Both the position numbers and the translations under genes were made by a program. Positions 6,420-8,760 of a DNA stretch of 8,760 bases are shown here, one piece after another. The notes below the pieces were generated by a model, which was not told the origin of the DNA, did no database searches, and saw nothing but the letters and a program-made list of their open reading frames with translations. The stretch spans positions 3,369-12,128 of the forward strand of contig JAQUTO010000017.1 in NCBI GenBank assembly GCA_028694305.1, in the 5' to 3' direction. How positions within the stretch are numbered: the stretch's first letter is position 1; every line of letters starts with the position of its first letter. Source of the DNA: Bacilli bacterium (GTDB lineage Bacteria > Bacillota_I > Bacilli_A > RFN20 > UBA1709).

Positions 6420-7713
6420 AGATTATCTGACCTTCTAAATCATAAATCATACAATTAGTGATTCTAACTTTAACAATAGTCCCATTTGGATACTTCTTAT
6501 CACTATGGATATAAATGCACCCATCCACATCATCCGGTGCAAAAGCATAAGAACGTGCACTGTAAGTTTGGTTAGTTGGATTATAGCCAATAATCATAGC
6601 CTCCATCTCTTTACCAATTTGTTGCTTTGATTGTTGATAAGCAATCTTACGTTGTAAGGCAATAACTTGTTCATAACGTTTTGCCACTAATTTGGTATCA
6701 GTTATTTCGCCACTCATAGTGTAACTTGGTGTGCCTTCTTCTTTGGAAAACTTGAATAAGCCTAAACGATCAAAATGAGCCGCTTTGATAAAATCAAGTA
6801 ACTCAGTAAAATCTTGTTCACTTTCTTGGTTAAATCCAACCATCACGGTTGTCCGACAAATGGCGTTTGGGATTCCTTTCCTTATCTTAGTCAGCAGTTC
6901 CAAACACTGCTCTTTTGTTCCTCTACGATTCATCAGTTTTAATTGTGAATTAGAGCCATGTTGCATCGGTAAATCAAAATATGGTGCAATATTTGGATGT
7001 TTCTTAATTACTTGAATTAACTCATCACTTACATCATTTGGATATAAATACAATAATCTTAATAAATAAAGGTTAGGAATAGTGGCAACGTCTTCTAGTA
7101 AGTCTTCAATTCTTTCACCAGTATCTAGACCAAATCTCGTTGTATCTTGGGCAATTAAAACAATCTCTTTACAGCCCTTTTTAACTAAGCCTTCTACTTC
7201 CTTTTTAATCTCACTTATTTTGCGGGATTTATACTTACCCCGAATTAAAGGTATCGCACAATAAGCGCAATGATTATCGCAACCATCAGCAATCCGAACA
7301 TACGCCCAATAAGAAGGAGTAGAAACTACCCGATTCATAATATCAAATTCATTGATTGGGCATGGTGTTCCCACTATTTTACTTAAAATCTTGGCAAAAT
7401 CTTGGTATTCACTAATGGAAATCCAACCAGCAACTTCTGGTATCTCTTGTATTAAGGTTTCTTTATATCTTTCGACAAAGCAACCAATTACAATTACTTT
7501 TTGATTATCTCGTTTGCTTTTAAGTGTCTCAAAAATAGTGCTAATTGCTTCTTCTTTAGCACTTTGGATAAAGCCACATGTATTAATAAAGATTAAATCT
7601 GCTTCTTTTTGATTATTAACTATTTCAAAGCCATTCTTTCTAAGTAAGCCTAAAACTGTCTCTGAATCAACTAAGTTTTTGGCACAACCTAAAGAGATTA
7701 AACCCGCCTTCAT
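6418..7713 (-). CDS. rimO: Ribosomal protein S12 methylthiotransferase RimO
   Basis: RimO is a radical-SAM enzyme that adds a methylthio group to a conserved aspartate of ribosomal protein S12. The 431-aa product has the family's three parts. The N-terminal methylthiotransferase domain carries cluster ligands Cys10 (GCAKNLVDSE), Cys46 (NTCGFI) and Cys78 (GCFVERY). The radical-SAM core has Cys145, Cys149 and Cys152 (DGCDNHCAYC). The C-terminal TRAM domain contains FAPDDVDGCIYI, which resembles RimO rather than the tRNA-modifying MiaB. The start is ATG 7713, with GGAG 9 nt upstream. An in-frame TTG at 7728 would put that GGAG inside the gene and is less likely. The ATG shares one base with the trkH stop (TAATG), so translation is probably coupled. 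The gene ends directly in a terminator hairpin. It is a chromosomal housekeeping gene with no known link to CRISPR. Confidence 0.97.
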   Translation of the reverse strand: MKAGLISLGCAKNLVDSETVLGLLRKNGFEIVNNQKEADLIFINTCGFIQSAKEEAISTIFETLKSKRDNQKVIVIGCFVERYKETLIQEIPEVAGWISISEYQDFAKILSKIVGTPCPINEFDIMNRVVSTPSYWAYVRIADGCDNHCAYCAIPLIRGKYKSRKISEIKKEVEGLVKKGCKEIVLIAQDTTRFGLDTGERIEDLLEDVATIPNLYLLRLLYLYPNDVSDELIQVIKKHPNIAPYFDLPMQHGSNSQLKLMNRRGTKEQCLELLTKIRKGIPNAICRTTVMVGFNQESEQDFTELLDFIKAAHFDRLGLFKFSKEEGTPSYTMSGEITDTKLVAKRYEQVIALQRKIAYQQSKQQIGKEMEAMIIGYNPTNQTYSARSYAFAPDDVDGCIYIHSDKKYPNGTIVKVRITNCMIYDLEGQII

Positions 7714-8760
7714 TAGTATTTTCTCCAAACCCGAGCATAGAATAAAACAAGGACTGGGAAGATTTCAAGCCGACCCACAATCATTTCAATTGAGAGAAGG
7801 ATCTTCGAAAAATAGGAGAAACCAGCATAATTTGCCATCGGTCCTACCGCACCAAGTCCTGGTCCAATATTTGAGATACAAGCTAAAGAAGCTGTAAAGT
7901 TAGTTAATAAATCGTAACCATCAAATGAAATTAAGAAAGCAAAAAGGAAAAGCACTAATAAATAAACCACAAAGAAGACCGCAACTTGACTACCCATCTC
8001 ATCACTGACAACTTGATCTTCAAACTTAACTGTAACTACTCTGCGTGGACTTACTTGTCGTTTCAGTCTCGCAGCAATTGATTTAAATAAAATGCCAAAT
8101 CTTGAGACTTTAATACCACCACCCGTAGAACCAGCCATTGCTCCAATAAACATTAAAGCAACCAGTACTACTTGGCAAATTGGTGGCCAAAGTGTCGCGA
8201 AGTCAGTTGTAGCAAAACCGGTGGTAGTTAAAATCGAAGCCACTTGGAATAAAGCTGTTCTAAAAGCCGATTCGCCAGTGGTATAAACATTTCCCACATG
8301 GGTAAATAACATGATAGCAATAAATGCCACTGCCACTACAATAATACCTCCATAAACGTGGAGTTCTTCACTCTTAATTACTTGGCGCCATTTCTTGATT
8401 AACAAAAGATAATATAAAGTGAAATTAACGCCAAATAAAAGCATGCCAATGGATAAAACATATTGGACATAGTTAGAGACATTGGCTAGCCCTGCATTAA
8501 AGTTAGCAAAACCACCAGTTCCGGCAGTAGCAAAAGCTAAACAGAGAGAATCAAAGACATTGAGCCCTGGATCTAAAGCTAATAAAATAGCTAAAATCAC
8601 AGTCATACTCATATAAATAATATAAAGAATTCTAGTTGAAGCCCGCATTTTAGAAACAAGTTTACCAACTTGAGGTCCTGGGCTTTCTGCTCTTAAAACA
8701 TACATTGTCGAGCCATCACCATTATCATCTTTAGGCATAATAGCTAAGATAAAGACTAGG
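7713..8760 (-). CDS. trkH: Trk-type potassium uptake protein TrkH, 5' end off the window
   Basis: This is the C-terminal 348 residues of a TrkH/KtrB-family potassium channel subunit, an integral membrane protein that works with a cytoplasmic TrkA/KtrA-type gating protein. The reading frame stays open past the Met at 8738 to the window edge, and the family is usually about 450-500 aa, so the first quarter is missing. Three pore-loop filters are visible: ATAGTGGFANFNAG (near 8490-8530), TTTGFATTDF (near 8195-8225) and SNIGPGLGAVGP (near 7840-7880). The conserved AESPGP, AGSTGGGIKVSRF and C-terminal GRLEIFPVLVLF segments, with several hydrophobic membrane helices, are also present. Its stop overlaps the rimO start by one base, so the two form an operon whose promoter lies outside the window. 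No trkA/ktrA partner is visible here. Confidence 0.96.
   Translation of the reverse strand, partial: LVFILAIMPKDDNGDGSTMYVLRAESPGPQVGKLVSKMRASTRILYIIYMSMTVILAILLALDPGLNVFDSLCLAFATAGTGGFANFNAGLANVSNYVQYVLSIGMLLFGVNFTLYYLLLIKKWRQVIKSEELHVYGGIIVVAVAFIAIMLFTHVGNVYTTGESAFRTALFQVASILTTTGFATTDFATLWPPICQVVLVALMFIGAMAGSTGGGIKVSRFGILFKSIAARLKRQVSPRRVVTVKFEDQVVSDEMGSQVAVFFVVYLLVLFLFAFLISFDGYDLLTNFTASLACISNIGPGLGAVGPMANYAGFSYFSKILLSIEMIVGRLEIFPVLVLFYARVWRKY
7723..7726 (-). promoter_or_regulatory. Ribosome binding site deciding the rimO start
   Basis: GGAG at 7726-7723 is inside the last codons of trkH, 9 nt before ATG 7713-7711. It supports the ATG over the in-frame TTG at 7728. Confidence 0.75.

Noticed and set aside
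8736..8738. Met codon at 8738 as the true start of trkH
   Set aside because: The frame is open upstream to the window edge with hydrophobic TrkH-like residues, and the family is about 100-150 residues longer, so this is an internal methionine.
2401..8760. Possible alternative genetic code (UGA as Trp), because no gene here stops with TGA
   Set aside because: All tryptophans I checked, including ten in Cas12a, are TGG, and the genes read without interruption in the standard code. Absence of TGA stops among six genes is not unusual in AT-rich DNA.

Overview
The window carries a complete type V-A (Cas12a/Cpf1) CRISPR-Cas locus next to two chromosomal housekeeping genes, and everything is on the minus strand. 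In transcription order (high to low coordinate) it holds trkH (5' end off the window), rimO, a rho-independent terminator, an intergenic control region, cas12a, cas4, cas1, cas2, a leader with its own promoter, and a CRISPR array that continues off the low-coordinate edge. The DNA is AT-rich, uses Shine-Dalgarno (AGGAG-type) ribosome sites and reads with the standard bacterial code: tryptophans are TGG and every stop is TAA or TAG. This fits a low-GC Bacillota/Bacilli-like bacterium, probably uncultured. That placement is an inference, and no species can be named from the sequence.

Region 1 (1-605): eight identical 36-bp repeats plus the last 3 bases of a ninth, with 25-28 bp spacers. On the minus strand each repeat ends in the Cas12a processing hairpin (UCUAC-UAUU-GUAGA). 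The leader lies between cas2 and the first repeat and holds a near-consensus promoter (TTGTCT, 17 bp, TATAAT). Region 2 (606-6186): a tight operon in which cas12a/cas4 and cas1/cas2 overlap and cas4/cas1 are 4 bp apart. Cas12a (1261 aa from the preferred start) keeps all RuvC, Nuc and crRNA-processing residues. Cas4, Cas1 and Cas2 keep their catalytic and cluster-binding residues, so both interference and adaptation look intact.

Region 3 (6187-6417): the control region of cas12a. It contains a plausible promoter, a perfect 9-bp inverted repeat overlapping its -35 box, and just upstream a degenerate copy of the CRISPR repeat in the same orientation as the array. The pseudo-guide after that degenerate repeat shares nine bases with the cas12a promoter next to a CTTG motif, which suggests CreR-like, crRNA-based autoregulation of cas12a. 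This is a hypothesis.

Region 4 (6393-8760): rimO (S12 methylthiotransferase) and the C-terminal three quarters of trkH (potassium uptake), joined by a TAATG stop/start overlap. The most notable protein-level observation is that the PAM-reading loop of this Cas12a lacks the conserved lysine (AsCas12a K548) and has Arg where AsCas12a has K607, so its PAM preference may differ from TTTV.
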